Shown here: positions 8,567 through 17,450 of the stretch, one piece after another
Position numbering within the stretch: position 1 is the stretch's first letter
Layout of the letters: every line of letters begins with the position of its first letter
Assembly: GCF_025354435.1 (NCBI RefSeq)
Contig: NZ_JANXMU010000010.1
Span: forward strand, 19,645-83,644
Direction of reading: 5' to 3'
DNA: 64,000 nt
Source of the DNA: Rhodoferax sp.
GTDB lineage: Bacteria; Pseudomonadota; Gammaproteobacteria; Burkholderiales; Burkholderiaceae_C
The notes under the pieces: model-generated
What the model was told of the DNA's origin: nothing
What the model saw: only the letters and a program-made list of their open reading frames with translations
Database searches by the model: none
Position numbers and translations under genes: made by a program

Positions 8567-9649
8567 TTATACGTTGACTTCGAGTTCGGCCAGTTGTTCG
8601 GCCTCGTGGGCGGCACGCAGGGCTTCCATAGGTTCGCTGAGGTCACCTTCCATGATGAACAGCAGCTTGTAGAGCGTGAGGTTGATGCGGTGGTCGGTCC
8701 AGCGGCCCTGCGGGAAGTTGTAGGTGCGGATGCGGTCGCTGCGGTCGCCGCTGCCGATCAGGCCCTTGCGCTCGGCGGCATCCTTGGCGGCGCGCTCAGA
8801 GCGGTCTTTTTCGTGGATGCGGGCGGTCAGCACTTTCAGCGCCTGGGCCTTGTTGCTGTGCTGGCTGCGGCCGTCCTGGCACTCGGCAACAATGCCGGTG
8901 GGTATGTGGGTAATACGCACTGCAGAGTCGGTTTTGTTGATGTGCTGGCCACCGGCGCCGCTGGCGCGGTAGGTGTCGATGCGCAGGTCGGCCGGGTTGA
9001 TCTTGATGGCCACGGCTTCGTCGGGCTCGGCCAGCACCGCCACCGTGCAGGCGCTGGTGTGGATGCGGCCTTGGGTTTCGGTGGCGGGCACGCGCTGCAC
9101 CCGGTGGCCGCCGGACTCGAACTTGAGCTGGCCGTAAATGTTCTCGCCCTCGATGCGCAGCACCACTTCCTTGTAGCCGCCCAGTTCACTCTGCGACTCG
9201 CTCACGATCTCGCTCTTCCAGCCTTTGCGTTCGGCATAGCGGGTGTACATGCGCAGCAGGTCCCCGGCGAACAGGGCGGATTCGTCGCCGCCAGTGCCGG
9301 CACGGATTTCCATGAAGGCGTTGCGTGCGTCGTCCGGGTCTTTGGGCAGCAGCATGCGCTGCAGTTCGGCTTCGAGCTTTTCCAGCTCGGCTTCGGCGGA
9401 GGTGATTTCTTCCTCGGCCATTTCGGCCATTTCCGGATCGCTTTTCAGGGCATGCGCCGCGGCCAGATCGGCCTCGCGCTGGGTGAAGCGCACAAAGCGG
9501 CTGGCCACCTGGCCCACATCGGAATGCTCGCGCGAGAGCGCCAAAAACTGCTTCATGTCGCCCATGATGTCCTCGCGGGACAGCAAAAAGTCGAGTTCTG
9601 CAAGGCGAAAGACGTAGCGCTCAAGCTGTTGGCGTAAGAAAGGTTTCAT
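8567..9649 (-). CDS. prfA: peptide chain release factor 1 (RF1)
   Basis: 360 residues, the family's normal length, from the ATG at 9649; a TTG three codons earlier is disregarded. Shows the PxT stop-codon recognition tripeptide as PAT ([10 protein letters not shown]), specific for RF1 reading UAA/UAG, and the catalytic GGQ motif in [10 protein letters not shown] (about residue 230-235), whose Gln is the methylation target of the adjacent prmC product. Acts in the ribosomal A site to hydrolyse peptidyl-tRNA. Situated between hemA and prmC as in many proteobacteria. Relevant to this window because two genes here carry in-frame UAG or UAA codons, and RF1 reads both. Confidence 0.97.
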   Translation of the reverse strand: MKPFLRQQLERYVFRLAELDFLLSREDIMGDMKQFLALSREHSDVGQVASRFVRFTQREADLAAAHALKSDPEMAEMAEEEITSAEAELEKLEAELQRMLLPKDPDDARNAFMEIRAGTGGDESALFAGDLLRMYTRYAERKGWKSEIVSESQSELGGYKEVVLRIEGENIYGQLKFESGGHRVQRVPATETQGRIHTSACTVAVLAEPDEAVAIKINPADLRIDTYRASGAGGQHINKTDSAVRITHIPTGIVAECQDGRSQHSNKAQALKVLTARIHEKDRSERAAKDAAERKGLIGSGDRSDRIRTYNFPQGRWTDHRINLTLYKLLFIMEGDLSEPMEALRAAHEAEQLAELEVNV

Positions 9650-9672
9650 GGGTGGCAATTCAAATCAATAAC

Positions 9673-9704
9673 GGTCCCAAGGCGGGACGAAGGCCCTTGG
9701 GGCC
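9673..9704 (-). other. intercistronic stem-loop hemA-prfA
   Basis: GGTCCCAAGG and CCTTGGGGCC form a 10-bp stem with one wobble pair and a 12-nt loop in the 78-bp gap between hemA and prfA. There is no T-tract, so it is more likely an mRNA processing or stability element than a full terminator. Confidence 0.35.
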
Positions 9705-9727
9705 TGGCACAGGGGTGAGCAGCGTCG

Positions 9728-10996
9728 CTAACGCTCTTTGCGCAAAAACAGTTTGTGGATGGCCTGTACCGTGGGTTCACGGCTGTCGGCATCGCCTGCG
9801 CGCAACTCGGCCATGGCACCGTGCAGCATTTTTTGCGTCAGGCCCTTGCTTAGCATCTCCAGCACGGCTTCGATGTCGTCGCCCTTGGCCAGCAGACGGC
9901 GGGCGCGGGCCAACTCGATGGCGCGCCATTCGTCGGCCTGTGCGTTGAGCTGCTGGATCAGCGGCACTACGCCGTGCACCGGGTCGCGTTGGTCCATCCA
10001 GTGTAAAAAGCTTTGCACGCCTGCGTCGATGATGACTTCGGCCTGCGCCACTGCGGCCTGGCGGTTCGCCTGGCCGCTTTGCACCACGTGGGCCAGGTCG
10101 TCCACGGTGTACAGGTACACGTCTTCCAGCGCCTTGACTTCGGGCTCGATGTCGCGCGGCACAGCCAGATCGACCATGAACATCGGGCGGTGCTTGCGCA
10201 GCTTCAGGGCGCGCTCTACCGCGCCCAGGCCGATGATGGGCAGGGTGCTAGCGGTGCAGCTGACCACCGCGTCGAATTCGTGCAGGCGGCTGGGCAGGTC
10301 GGCCAGACGCATCACCTCGCCGCCGAAACGGGTGGCGAGCTTTTCGCCGCGCTCCAGGGTGCGGTTGGCGATGGCGATGGATTTGGGGTTTTTGGCGGCA
10401 AAGTGGGTGGCGGCCAGCTCGATCATCTCGCCCGCGCCGACAAACAGCACGCGCACTTTGGTCAAATCTTCAAACAACTGGCCGGCCAGGCGCACTGCCG
10501 CGGCGGCCATGCTGATGGAATGTGCGCCGATTTCGGTGGAGGTGCGCACCTCTTTGGCCACGGCAAACGAGCGCTGGAACAACTGGTTCAGCGTACTGCC
10601 CAGGGCCCCGGCCTGCTCGGCCACGCGGATCGCATCCTTCATCTGGCCCAGAATCTGCGGCTCGCCCAAGACCATGGAGTCCAGCCCGCTGGCCACGCGG
10701 AAGGCATGCCGGGCCACCGGGCCGTCTTGCAGGGTGTAGGAGTGGGAGCGCAAGAGCGCGGGCGAGACACCGCCGGTGTGGGCCAGCCAGTCCACCGTGT
10801 GCTCCAGTGCCTGCTGGTCGCCTGCGCAATAGACTTCGGTGCGGTTGCAGGTGGAGATGATGGCCGCCTCGGGGCCTTGCAGCGCAGCGCGCAGGCCGTG
10901 CAGCGTGGGGGCGATTTGGTCCAAGGCGAACGCAAACCGACCGCGCAAATCCAGAGGTGCGGTGGTGTGGTTAATGCCTAATGCCCAAACTGCCAT
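9728..10996 (-). CDS. hemA: glutamyl-tRNA reductase
   Basis: 422 residues from the ATG at 10996 ([15 protein letters not shown]); the longer open frame upstream is not conserved-looking. Contains the N-terminal catalytic domain with nucleophile Cys50 in [11 protein letters not shown], the signature [12 protein letters not shown], an NADPH-binding domain (VLFVGAGEM) and the C-terminal dimerisation helices. Reduces glutamyl-tRNA to glutamate-1-semialdehyde, the first committed step of C5-pathway tetrapyrrole synthesis. First gene of the hemA-prfA-prmC cluster, divergent from the small membrane-protein gene; the 67-bp gap must hold both promoters. Confidence 0.97.
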   Translation of the reverse strand: MAVWALGINHTTAPLDLRGRFAFALDQIAPTLHGLRAALQGPEAAIISTCNRTEVYCAGDQQALEHTVDWLAHTGGVSPALLRSHSYTLQDGPVARHAFRVASGLDSMVLGEPQILGQMKDAIRVAEQAGALGSTLNQLFQRSFAVAKEVRTSTEIGAHSISMAAAAVRLAGQLFEDLTKVRVLFVGAGEMIELAATHFAAKNPKSIAIANRTLERGEKLATRFGGEVMRLADLPSRLHEFDAVVSCTASTLPIIGLGAVERALKLRKHRPMFMVDLAVPRDIEPEVKALEDVYLYTVDDLAHVVQSGQANRQAAVAQAEVIIDAGVQSFLHWMDQRDPVHGVVPLIQQLNAQADEWRAIELARARRLLAKGDDIEAVLEMLSKGLTQKMLHGAMAELRAGDADSREPTVQAIHKLFLRKER

Positions 10997-11063
10997 CCTC
11001 AGATTATAAAATTTGTAGGAGGCTAAATTCCCCACACCCCGCCAAAGCCTCAAAATTGCAGCT

Positions 11064-11333
11064 ATGGGACCTATAGATTCAATTTTTCACCTGCTGAATT
11101 TCGCCGCACCGGCACTGGTGGTGGGCATGTTAACGGCGTTGGCCGCCAGTATATTTATGAAAAACAGGCCGCTTACGCAGCATTGGTATGCACAAGCAGC
11201 TATCAATTTTGTAGTGTGCCTGCTGGTGCTGCTGGGCGGGCTGTGGTTCTTTGGCCACGACGGCAAGATGGCCACCTACGCCGCCTTGGTGCTGGCCTGC
11301 GCCACCAGCCAGTGGCTGCTAAGTCGCCAGTAG
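11064..11333 (+). CDS. small inner-membrane protein of unknown function
   Basis: 89 residues with three likely membrane segments (about 13-31, 44-64 and 70-85). I do not recognise the family. It is transcribed away from hemA. Its bases 11167-11214, encoding residues about 35-51 ([17 protein letters not shown]), match a copy of the dispersed palindromic repeat, including the flanking ATGAAAAACAGGCC that also flanks the copy at 61381, so part of the protein may derive from the repeat. The last 15 bp overlap the 3' end of the convergent diguanylate cyclase gene. Confidence 0.65.
   Translation: MGPIDSIFHLLNFAAPALVVGMLTALAASIFMKNRPLTQHWYAQAAINFVVCLLVLLGGLWFFGHDGKMATYAALVLACATSQWLLSRQ
11167..11214 (+). 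repeat. dispersed palindromic repeat, copy inside a CDS
   Basis: Begins GGCCGCTTACGC and ends AGCTATCAATTTTGTAG, the same layout as the copy at 61381-61429; the preceding 13 bases also resemble those before that copy. It reads through as sense codons of the small membrane-protein gene. Confidence 0.6.
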
Positions 11334-12167
11334 CGACCCAAAACGCGATAGGCCGCTGTGGCCACCATGACCGGTCGCCAGCGACACCTGGTTGCGGCCC
11401 GCGCGCTTGGCGTCATACAGGGCGTGGTCGGCGGCCTGTACCAGGGCATCCAGGGTCATGGGTTCGCCTTCGGCCATGCCCGCCGCGCCCACGCTGATGG
11501 TGACGCGCACGGCATCAGAGGGTGCATAGAGCTGGGCTGAAAAAGCCACGGCTTCGCGCATGCGCTCGGCCAGTTGGCGGGCGTGCTCCAGCGGGGTATT
11601 GGGCAGCAACACCACAAATTCTTCGCCACCCCAGCGGGCCAGCAGGTCGGTAGTGCGCAGGTACTGGGCGCAGCGGCGGGCCACTTCCACCAGCACCTTG
11701 TCGCCCGCGTCGTGGCCGTGGGTGTCGTTGACGCGCTTGAAGTGGTCGATGTCCAGGATCAGTAAGGCCAGCGGCAAGCGGTGGCGCAGGGCCAGGTCGA
11801 CTGCGCGCTGGGCCGTTTGGACGAAATGGCGGCGATTGGCCAGGCCGGTCAGGCTGTCGGTGATGGACTGCACATGGGCCACATGCCGGGCCTGCTCCAG
11901 CGCCACGATCAGCGAAAAAATCGCCCAGCCGGTGATCAAGGTCATCGGCAGCGGCACCAGCAGCGAAATAAAAAACGCCTCGCCCATGGTGTCATACCCC
12001 AGCGCGCGGATGTAGCCATAGGTCAGCCCCAGCGACAGCAGCGATACCACCGCGCTCATCCCCAGTGTGGTGCGCTACACGCCCCAGCGCGCCACGGCGC
12101 GTGAACAACTCTGGCGCAGGGGTGTCAATTCCGGGTCAATGGGGCGGGTGGTAGAGCGGCTGGACAT
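11319..12167 (-). pseudogene. membrane-bound diguanylate cyclase interrupted by in-frame TAG
   Basis: From the ATG at 12167 the frame gives 30 codons, then TAG at 12077-12075, and continues unbroken in the same frame to 11319. The downstream part alone could start at the ATG at 12059 (246 residues) and holds a two-helix membrane region and a full GGDEF domain: RTTD inhibitory-site motif, GGEEF active site (ARWGGEEFVVLLP) and metal site DIDHFKRVND. The enzyme makes cyclic-di-GMP. The upstream 30 residues read as a plausible cytoplasmic lead-in to the first membrane segment, so a single TGG-to-TAG or CAG-to-TAG change is the simplest explanation. The alternative is that 12059 is simply the true start. 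Neither start has a strong ribosome-binding site. Confidence 0.6.
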
Positions 12168-12211
12168 GTGGCGCCGGTGCTAGCAAGAAGTGCGCGAACC
12201 TCGGTCCACCA

Positions 12212-12973
12212 TCAAGCTGCCGGGGCAAATAGATCAATCCGGTCGGTGATGATGCCATCGGTGCCCAGCGCGGCCAAGCGCTGTGCCGAGGCTGCGTCGT
12301 TCACCGTGTAGCTGGCGCTGCGCAGCCTGGCGGCTTTTACCTGGGCCACGCTGTCGGCCGTCCACAGCGTGTGGTCGCAGACGATGGCGATGCAGCCCAG
12401 GCGCTGTGCGGCCTGCAGCCAGCCATCCCACAGGCTTTCGAGCAGCAAGCCCCGGGGCAGGCCGGGTTGGGCCGCCTGGGCACCTTCCAGCGATGCCACG
12501 CTGAAGGATGTCAGCAGCGGCGGCACCGCCTGGCCCTGCCAGAGGCGGGCGGCGGCATCGGCTACTTTTTCGCCGGTCAGGCGGTCGGTGTCGGGCGAGG
12601 GTTTGATCTCGATGTTCAAAAACAGGCTGTTGCGCTGGCAAAACGCGGCGATGTTGTCCAGTGTGGGAATCGGCTCGCCCGCCTGACTGCGCGAATGCCA
12701 GCTGCCTGCGTCAAGCTGTGCCAGCGCGCTCCAGGGCTGCTCGCCTGCGATGCCATGGCCGGTGCTGGTGCGCTCCAGGGTGTCGTCGTGCAGCAGAAAG
12801 GGCACGCCGTCGGCGCTGAGCTTCACGTCGCACTCGAACATGCGGTAGCCGTGCTGCGCGCCCAGCCGGAAGGCGGCGAGGGTGTTTTCAGGGGCCAGTT
12901 TGCCCGCGCCGCGGTGGGCGATCCAGCGGGGGTAGGGCCAATTGAGCGCGGTGACAGGGGCGGTGACGTGCAT
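12212..12973 (-). CDS. ugpQ: glycerophosphodiester phosphodiesterase
   Basis: 253 residues. GDPD family signature AHRGAGKLAPENTLAAF with the catalytic His-Arg and Glu, a second acidic/His motif (FECDVKLSADGVPFLLHDDTLERTS) and a C-terminal TIM-barrel region ending DGIITDRID. Hydrolyses glycerophosphodiesters from phospholipid turnover to glycerol-3-phosphate plus alcohol. No signal peptide, so it is cytoplasmic and acts on diesters imported by UgpBAEC. Last gene of the ugp operon, 12 bp after ugpC. Confidence 0.93.
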   Translation of the reverse strand: MHVTAPVTALNWPYPRWIAHRGAGKLAPENTLAAFRLGAQHGYRMFECDVKLSADGVPFLLHDDTLERTSTGHGIAGEQPWSALAQLDAGSWHSRSQAGEPIPTLDNIAAFCQRNSLFLNIEIKPSPDTDRLTGEKVADAAARLWQGQAVPPLLTSFSVASLEGAQAAQPGLPRGLLLESLWDGWLQAAQRLGCIAIVCDHTLWTADSVAQVKAARLRSASYTVNDAASAQRLAALGTDGIITDRIDLFAPAA

Positions 12974-12985
12974 GGTGAAAGGGTC

Positions 12986-14002
12986 TTAAATACGTTTTCC
13001 AGTGTCGCTATTAAACCAGTGCAAACGGTCCGCCCGCGGCGTGGCGTGGATGGTGCTGCAGATGGCGGGGGCGGCGGTGCTCTCGTCGGTACGGATGATC
13101 AGCAGCTCCTCACCCAGTCGGGCATAAATCAGGCGTTCGGCACCCAGCATTTCGGTAGTTTCAACGACCAAGCTCCAACCCGTTTCGCTGAGGTGCAGGT
13201 GCTCGGGGCGGATACCCAGGATAGCGTTAGCCGGGCCGCCCAGGGCGGTGTTGGGCGCGCTTTTGAGCAGGTTCATGGGCGGGCTGCCGATAAAGCTGGC
13301 CACAAAGGTGCTGGCGGGCTGGGTGTAGACCTGTTCAGGCGTGCCAAATTGCTCCATCACGCCGCCGTTCATCACCACCATGCGCTGCGCCAGCGTCATG
13401 GCCTCGACCTGGTCGTGGGTGACGAAGAGCGAGGTGATACCGAGTTCGCGGTGCAGCTTCTGGATTTCCAGCCGGGTTTGGGCGCGCAGCTTGGCGTCCA
13501 GGTTGCTCAGCGGTTCGTCGAACAAAAAAACCTGTGGCTGGCGCACGATGGCGCGGCCCATGGCCACACGCTGGCGCTGGCCACCGGAGAGCTCGCGCGG
13601 CTTGCGGGTGAGGTATTGGCCCAGCTCCAGGATCTTGGCGGCCTTGTCGACGCGGGTTTTGATCTCGTCCACCGGCACCTTGGCGATCTTCAGGCCGTAG
13701 GCCATGTTGTCGAACACGCTCATGTGCGGGTAGAGCGCATAGTTCTGGAACACCATGGCGATGTCGCGCTCCGACGGCTCTAGGTCGTTGACGACACGCC
13801 CGCCGATGCGGATGGTGCCGTCGCTGACTTCTTCCAGACCGGCCACCATGCGCAAGAGCGTGGATTTGCCGCAGCCCGAGGGGCCGACGATGACGATGAA
13901 TTCGCCATCGGCTATTTCGGCATTCACCCCGTGGATAACCTGGTTGGCGCTGGCGCCTTTGCCGTAGCGCTTGATGACGTTGGTGAGGGAGATGGCGGCC
14001 AT
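12986..14002 (-). CDS. ugpC: sn-glycerol-3-phosphate ABC transporter ATP-binding protein
   Basis: 338 residues from the ATG at 14002 ([16 protein letters not shown]). A longer open frame to 14062 is rejected because its first 20 codons lie in a palindromic repeat. Contains Walker [10 protein letters not shown], signature [14 protein letters not shown], Walker [13 protein letters not shown], the H-loop VTHDQVEAM and a MalK-like C-terminal regulatory domain. Energises import of glycerol-3-phosphate and glycerophosphodiesters. It follows ugpE with a 104-bp gap carrying a strong hairpin, and precedes ugpQ. A MalK/UgpC-type subunit could serve more than one sugar transporter. Confidence 0.92.
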   Translation of the reverse strand: MAAISLTNVIKRYGKGASANQVIHGVNAEIADGEFIVIVGPSGCGKSTLLRMVAGLEEVSDGTIRIGGRVVNDLEPSERDIAMVFQNYALYPHMSVFDNMAYGLKIAKVPVDEIKTRVDKAAKILELGQYLTRKPRELSGGQRQRVAMGRAIVRQPQVFLFDEPLSNLDAKLRAQTRLEIQKLHRELGITSLFVTHDQVEAMTLAQRMVVMNGGVMEQFGTPEQVYTQPASTFVASFIGSPPMNLLKSAPNTALGGPANAILGIRPEHLHLSETGWSLVVETTEMLGAERLIYARLGEELLIIRTDESTAAPAICSTIHATPRADRLHWFNSDTGKRI

Positions 14003-14012
14003 AAAGTGTTCT

Positions 14013-14060
14013 GCTATTAGATATATGGCTGCTAGCGCAGGTACTGCCTGCGCTAGAGCC
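14013..14060 (+). repeat. dispersed palindromic repeat in ugpE-ugpC gap
   Basis: Starts GCTATTAG and ends GCGCTAGAGCC. Its core is a perfect 10-bp stem, CTAGCGCAGG (14032-14041) and CCTGCGCTAG (14047-14056), extended by GGCT/AGCC with one bulge. A run of eight T follows on the plus strand only, the strand opposite to transcription here. It is within the ugp operon, 46 bp past the ugpE stop, and may stabilise or attenuate the message. Confidence 0.7.
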
Positions 14061-14106
14061 ATTTTTTTTATAAATTTCCGACGGACATGCGCGCCGGGGG
14101 AGTGGC

Positions 14107-14958
14107 TTACTTTTCAGTATCCACGAGGCCCTTGACGAACCACTTCTGCATCAGCATCACCACCAGCGCGGGTGGCAGCATGGCCAGGATGGCGGTAGCC
14201 ATCACCAGGTTCCATTCGGTCTGGCCGTCGCCGCCGGAGATCATGCGTTTGATGCCGATGACCACCGGGTACATGTCTTCGTTGGTGGTGACCAGCAGCG
14301 GCCACAGGTACTGGTTCCAGCCGTAGATGAACTGGATCACGAACAGGGTGGCCATGCTGGTGGTAGACAGCGGCAGCAGGATGTCTTTGAAAAAGCGCAT
14401 CGGGCCTGCGCCGTCCATGCGCGCGGCTTCCACCAGCTCATCCGGCACGCTCATGAAGAACTGCCGGAACAAGAAGGTGGCAGTGGCCGAGGCGATGAGC
14501 GGAATCGTCAGGCCCGCGTAGCTGTTGAGCATGCCCAGGTCGGCCACCACTTTGTACGTGGGGCCAATACGCACCTCGACCGGCAACATCAGCGTGACGA
14601 AAATCGCCCAGAAGAAGAACTGCTTGAACGGAAACCGAAAGTACACCAGCGCAAAGGCCGACAGCAGCGAGATGGCGATCTTGCCGAAAGCGATGATCAG
14701 CGCGGTAACCAGGCTGACCACCATCATCTGGCCCACCGCCGCGTTCGAGCCGCCACTGGAGCCCGTGCCGCGCAGCACCGTCAGGTAGTTGTCGACGAAG
14801 TGCGCGCCGGGCAGCATGGGAATGGGGCGCTGCACCATCTCCAGCGCCGTGTGGGTCGAGGCCACAAAGGTGACGTAGACCGGAAAGGCCACCACCAGCA
14901 CGCCCAAGATCAGAATCACATGGGCCAGGATGCCCCCCGTGGTGCGGCGCTCAACCAT
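14107..14958 (-). CDS. ugpE: sn-glycerol-3-phosphate ABC transporter permease UgpE
   Basis: 283 residues, six membrane segments, MalG/UgpE-type inner-membrane permease. The EAA cytoplasmic loop that contacts the ATPase is visible as [25 protein letters not shown] sequence near residue 185-205. The C-terminus ([15 protein letters not shown]) is typical of this permease class. Forms the channel heterodimer with UgpA, encoded 12 bp upstream. Second permease gene of the ugpBAECQ operon. Confidence 0.93.
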   Translation of the reverse strand: MVERRTTGGILAHVILILGVLVVAFPVYVTFVASTHTALEMVQRPIPMLPGAHFVDNYLTVLRGTGSSGGSNAAVGQMMVVSLVTALIIAFGKIAISLLSAFALVYFRFPFKQFFFWAIFVTLMLPVEVRIGPTYKVVADLGMLNSYAGLTIPLIASATATFLFRQFFMSVPDELVEAARMDGAGPMRFFKDILLPLSTTSMATLFVIQFIYGWNQYLWPLLVTTNEDMYPVVIGIKRMISGGDGQTEWNLVMATAILAMLPPALVVMLMQKWFVKGLVDTEK

Positions 14959-14970
14959 AAAAGCCGTCCA

Positions 14971-15852
14971 TTAGTAATTCACTTTCTTTTCGACAAACTT
15001 GAACTGCACCACGGTGAGAGCCACCACGATCACCATCAGCACCACCGACTGGGCCGCCGAGCCGCCCAGGTCCATGGCCTTGAAACCGTCGTAGTACACC
15101 TTGTAGACCAGGATGGCCGTGTCTTTGCCCGGCCCGCCCTGGGTGGTCGAGTCGATGATGGCGAAGGTGTCAAAAAACGCGTAGACGATGTTGATCACCA
15201 GCAGAAAGAAACTGGTGGGCGTGAGCAGCGGAAACTGGATGGTCCAGAAGCGCCGCCACGGCCGGGCGCCGTCCATGGCGGCGGCCTCGATCAATGATTT
15301 GGGGATACTTTGCAGACCCGCCAGAAAAAACAAAAAGTTGTACGACAGCTGCTTCCACACCGCTGCGCCCACTACCAAGGCCATGGCGTGGGTGCTGTTG
15401 AGCAGGTGGTTCCAGTCCAGCCCCAACAGGCCCAGCCAGTAGGCCACGATGCCGATGCTGGGCGAGAACATGAACAGCCACAGCACGCCCGCCACCGCCG
15501 GTGCCACGGCATACGGCCAGATCAGCAAGGTTTTGTAAATGCTGCTGCCCTTGATGACCCGGTCCGCAAACACCGCCAGCACCAGCGACATGCCAATGCC
15601 CAAGCCCGCCACCAACACCGAGAAAACCGCGGTGGTTTTGAACGAGGCCAGGTAGCTCGCATCGTTCCACAGGTTGCGGAAGTTCTCCAGCCCCACCCAG
15701 TCCACCGAGGTGCCAAACGCGTCCGACTGCTGCAGCGACTGCAGCATTGCCTGGCCCGCAGGCCAGAAGAAGAACACGATGATGACGATGAGCTGCGGCG
15801 TGATGAGCGCCCAGGGCAGCCAGCTGGATTTGAATACGACGCGTTTTTCCAT
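14971..15852 (-). CDS. ugpA: sn-glycerol-3-phosphate ABC transporter permease UgpA
   Basis: 293 residues, MalF/UgpA-type permease with six membrane segments and the EAA loop [19 protein letters not shown]. It starts with a short cytoplasmic basic stretch ([13 protein letters not shown]). Pairs with UgpE. The gene begins 8 bp after the ugpB stop, so it is co-transcribed with the binding protein. Confidence 0.93.
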   Translation of the reverse strand: MEKRVVFKSSWLPWALITPQLIVIIVFFFWPAGQAMLQSLQQSDAFGTSVDWVGLENFRNLWNDASYLASFKTTAVFSVLVAGLGIGMSLVLAVFADRVIKGSSIYKTLLIWPYAVAPAVAGVLWLFMFSPSIGIVAYWLGLLGLDWNHLLNSTHAMALVVGAAVWKQLSYNFLFFLAGLQSIPKSLIEAAAMDGARPWRRFWTIQFPLLTPTSFFLLVINIVYAFFDTFAIIDSTTQGGPGKDTAILVYKVYYDGFKAMDLGGSAAQSVVLMVIVVALTVVQFKFVEKKVNY

Positions 15853-15860
15853 ACCGGCGG

Positions 15861-17174
15861 TTAGCTACCCTTATTTGCTTTTTCGAAGCGTTCTAGCTGT
15901 TCGTTACCGCGCAGCACGATGCTGTCCAGGGCTTCCTTGGCGGTCTTTTTGCCGGCCCAGACCTGTTCCAGCTCTTCGTCCTCAATCGCCCGCACCTGCA
16001 GGTAGTTGCCCAGGCGGATGCCGCGCGAGTTGGTGGTGGTCTTGCGGATCATCTGGTTCGGGGCTACGTCGGTACCGGGGTTTTCCTTGTAGAAGCCGGA
16101 CTTGTCGGTGAGCACGAAGGATGCCGTGGTGACGGGCAGGTAGCCGGTGCGCTTGTGGCTGGCTGACTGCACTTCGGGGCTGGAGATGTAGCTGAAGAAC
16201 TTGGCCACACCTTTGTATTCGGCGGGCTTTTTACCGGCCAAAACCCACAAACTGGCACCGCCGATAACGGTGTTTTGCGGTGCACCGGGCACATCGGGGT
16301 AGTAGGGCAGGGGGGCCAGACCGAAGGCGAACTTGGCGTTCTTCTTGACGTTGCCGTAGAACCCGCTGGAGGTGGTCATCATGGCGCATTCGCCCGACAC
16401 AAAGCTGGCCTCGGGGATGTTGCCGCGGCCCTTGTAGATGAACAGGCCCTGCTTAGCCATATTGCCCAGGTTTTCAATATGGCGCACGTGCAGCGGCGAG
16501 TTGATCTTCATGCGCGCATCCATGCCGCCCAGGCCGTTGGCCTTGGTGGCAAATTCGACGTTGTGCCAGGTGGAAAAGCTCTCCAGCTGGGTCCAGCCCT
16601 GCCAGGCGATGGACATCGGGCATTTGTGGCCGCTGGCCTTGAGCTTGGCGGCGGCCAGGGCCACTTCGGGCCAGGTGCCGGGGGCCTTGTTGGGGTCTAG
16701 CCCGGCGGCTTTGAAGGCATCTTTGTTGTAGTAGAAAACCGTGGTCGAGCTGTTGAACGGGAAGCTCATCATCTGGCCATTGGCGGCAGTGTAGTAGCTA
16801 GCCACGGCCGGAATGTAGGCGCTGGGGTCGAACTTCTCGCCAGCGTCTTTCATCATCTGGCCGACCGGAACAATGGCTTTTTTGCTGGCCATCATGGTGG
16901 CCGTGCCGACTTCAAACACCTGCAGGATGTGCGGCGCATTGCCCGCGCGGAAGGCGGCGATGGCGGCCGTCATGGACTCGTCGTACTGGCCCTTGTAGGT
17001 GGGCACAATTTTGTAGTCTTTCTGGCTGGCGTTGAAGTCTTTGGCCAGGTCGTTGACCCACTCGCCATTGACCGAGTTCATCGAATGCCACCATTGGATC
17101 TCGGTCTGCGCTTGCGCAGTGGAGAGCGTGAGTACGGCGGTGGCCACGGCCAATGCCAAGCGGGAAATGTGCAT
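15861..17174 (-). CDS. ugpB: sn-glycerol-3-phosphate periplasmic binding protein
   Basis: 437 residues with a Sec signal peptide at 1-22 (cleavage after TAQAQ). Extracellular solute-binding family 1; the mature start [24 protein letters not shown] is characteristic of UgpB, and the [15 protein letters not shown] segment lines the ligand cleft. Captures glycerol-3-phosphate and glycerophosphodiesters in the periplasm. First gene of ugpBAECQ, preceded by an AGGA ribosome-binding site. In enterobacteria the operon is PhoB-activated; I looked for but did not find a convincing Pho box in the 276 bp upstream. Confidence 0.94.
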   Translation of the reverse strand: MHISRLALAVATAVLTLSTAQAQTEIQWWHSMNSVNGEWVNDLAKDFNASQKDYKIVPTYKGQYDESMTAAIAAFRAGNAPHILQVFEVGTATMMASKKAIVPVGQMMKDAGEKFDPSAYIPAVASYYTAANGQMMSFPFNSSTTVFYYNKDAFKAAGLDPNKAPGTWPEVALAAAKLKASGHKCPMSIAWQGWTQLESFSTWHNVEFATKANGLGGMDARMKINSPLHVRHIENLGNMAKQGLFIYKGRGNIPEASFVSGECAMMTTSSGFYGNVKKNAKFAFGLAPLPYYPDVPGAPQNTVIGGASLWVLAGKKPAEYKGVAKFFSYISSPEVQSASHKRTGYLPVTTASFVLTDKSGFYKENPGTDVAPNQMIRKTTTNSRGIRLGNYLQVRAIEDEELEQVWAGKKTAKEALDSIVLRGNEQLERFEKANKGS

Positions 17175-17450
17175 GCAGGGTCCTGATGAAAGAGAAAAGC
17201 AGGGATGCTAGGGGAGAACGGTGACAACGCCGTGAAATTTAGTCGCAAAGCTGACATCCGTACTAGGGGGAAACCCGTTTTGGTGCATGCCTAGCTGTAT
17301 ACAGAAATCTTGGATTTTTTGCTTCTTCTGCACCATAAAGTGTAGCTAGACCGGCTGGTGTGTATCAGGATGCTTCTACATGCGTGGCAATTTATGGCGC
17401 GGGTCGATTTGCCGTCTTTCGTTTGCCACCTGGCAAAGAGGAATACATCC

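Noticed and set aside
8522..9637. Long plus-strand open frames opposite prfA and similar antisense frames (10013-10981, 12371-13783, 29900-31561, 39568-41424)
   Set aside because: They are mirror frames of GC-rich genes whose products are clear; their translations are low-complexity and rich in Gly, Ala, His and Arg.
14061..14070. Intrinsic terminator on the plus strand at the ugpE-ugpC hairpin
   Set aside because: The T-run is correctly placed only for plus-strand transcription, and no plus-strand gene lies upstream.
17175..17290. Pho box upstream of ugpB
   Set aside because: Two TGTCA words occur but their spacing does not fit the 11-bp direct-repeat pattern of a PhoB site.
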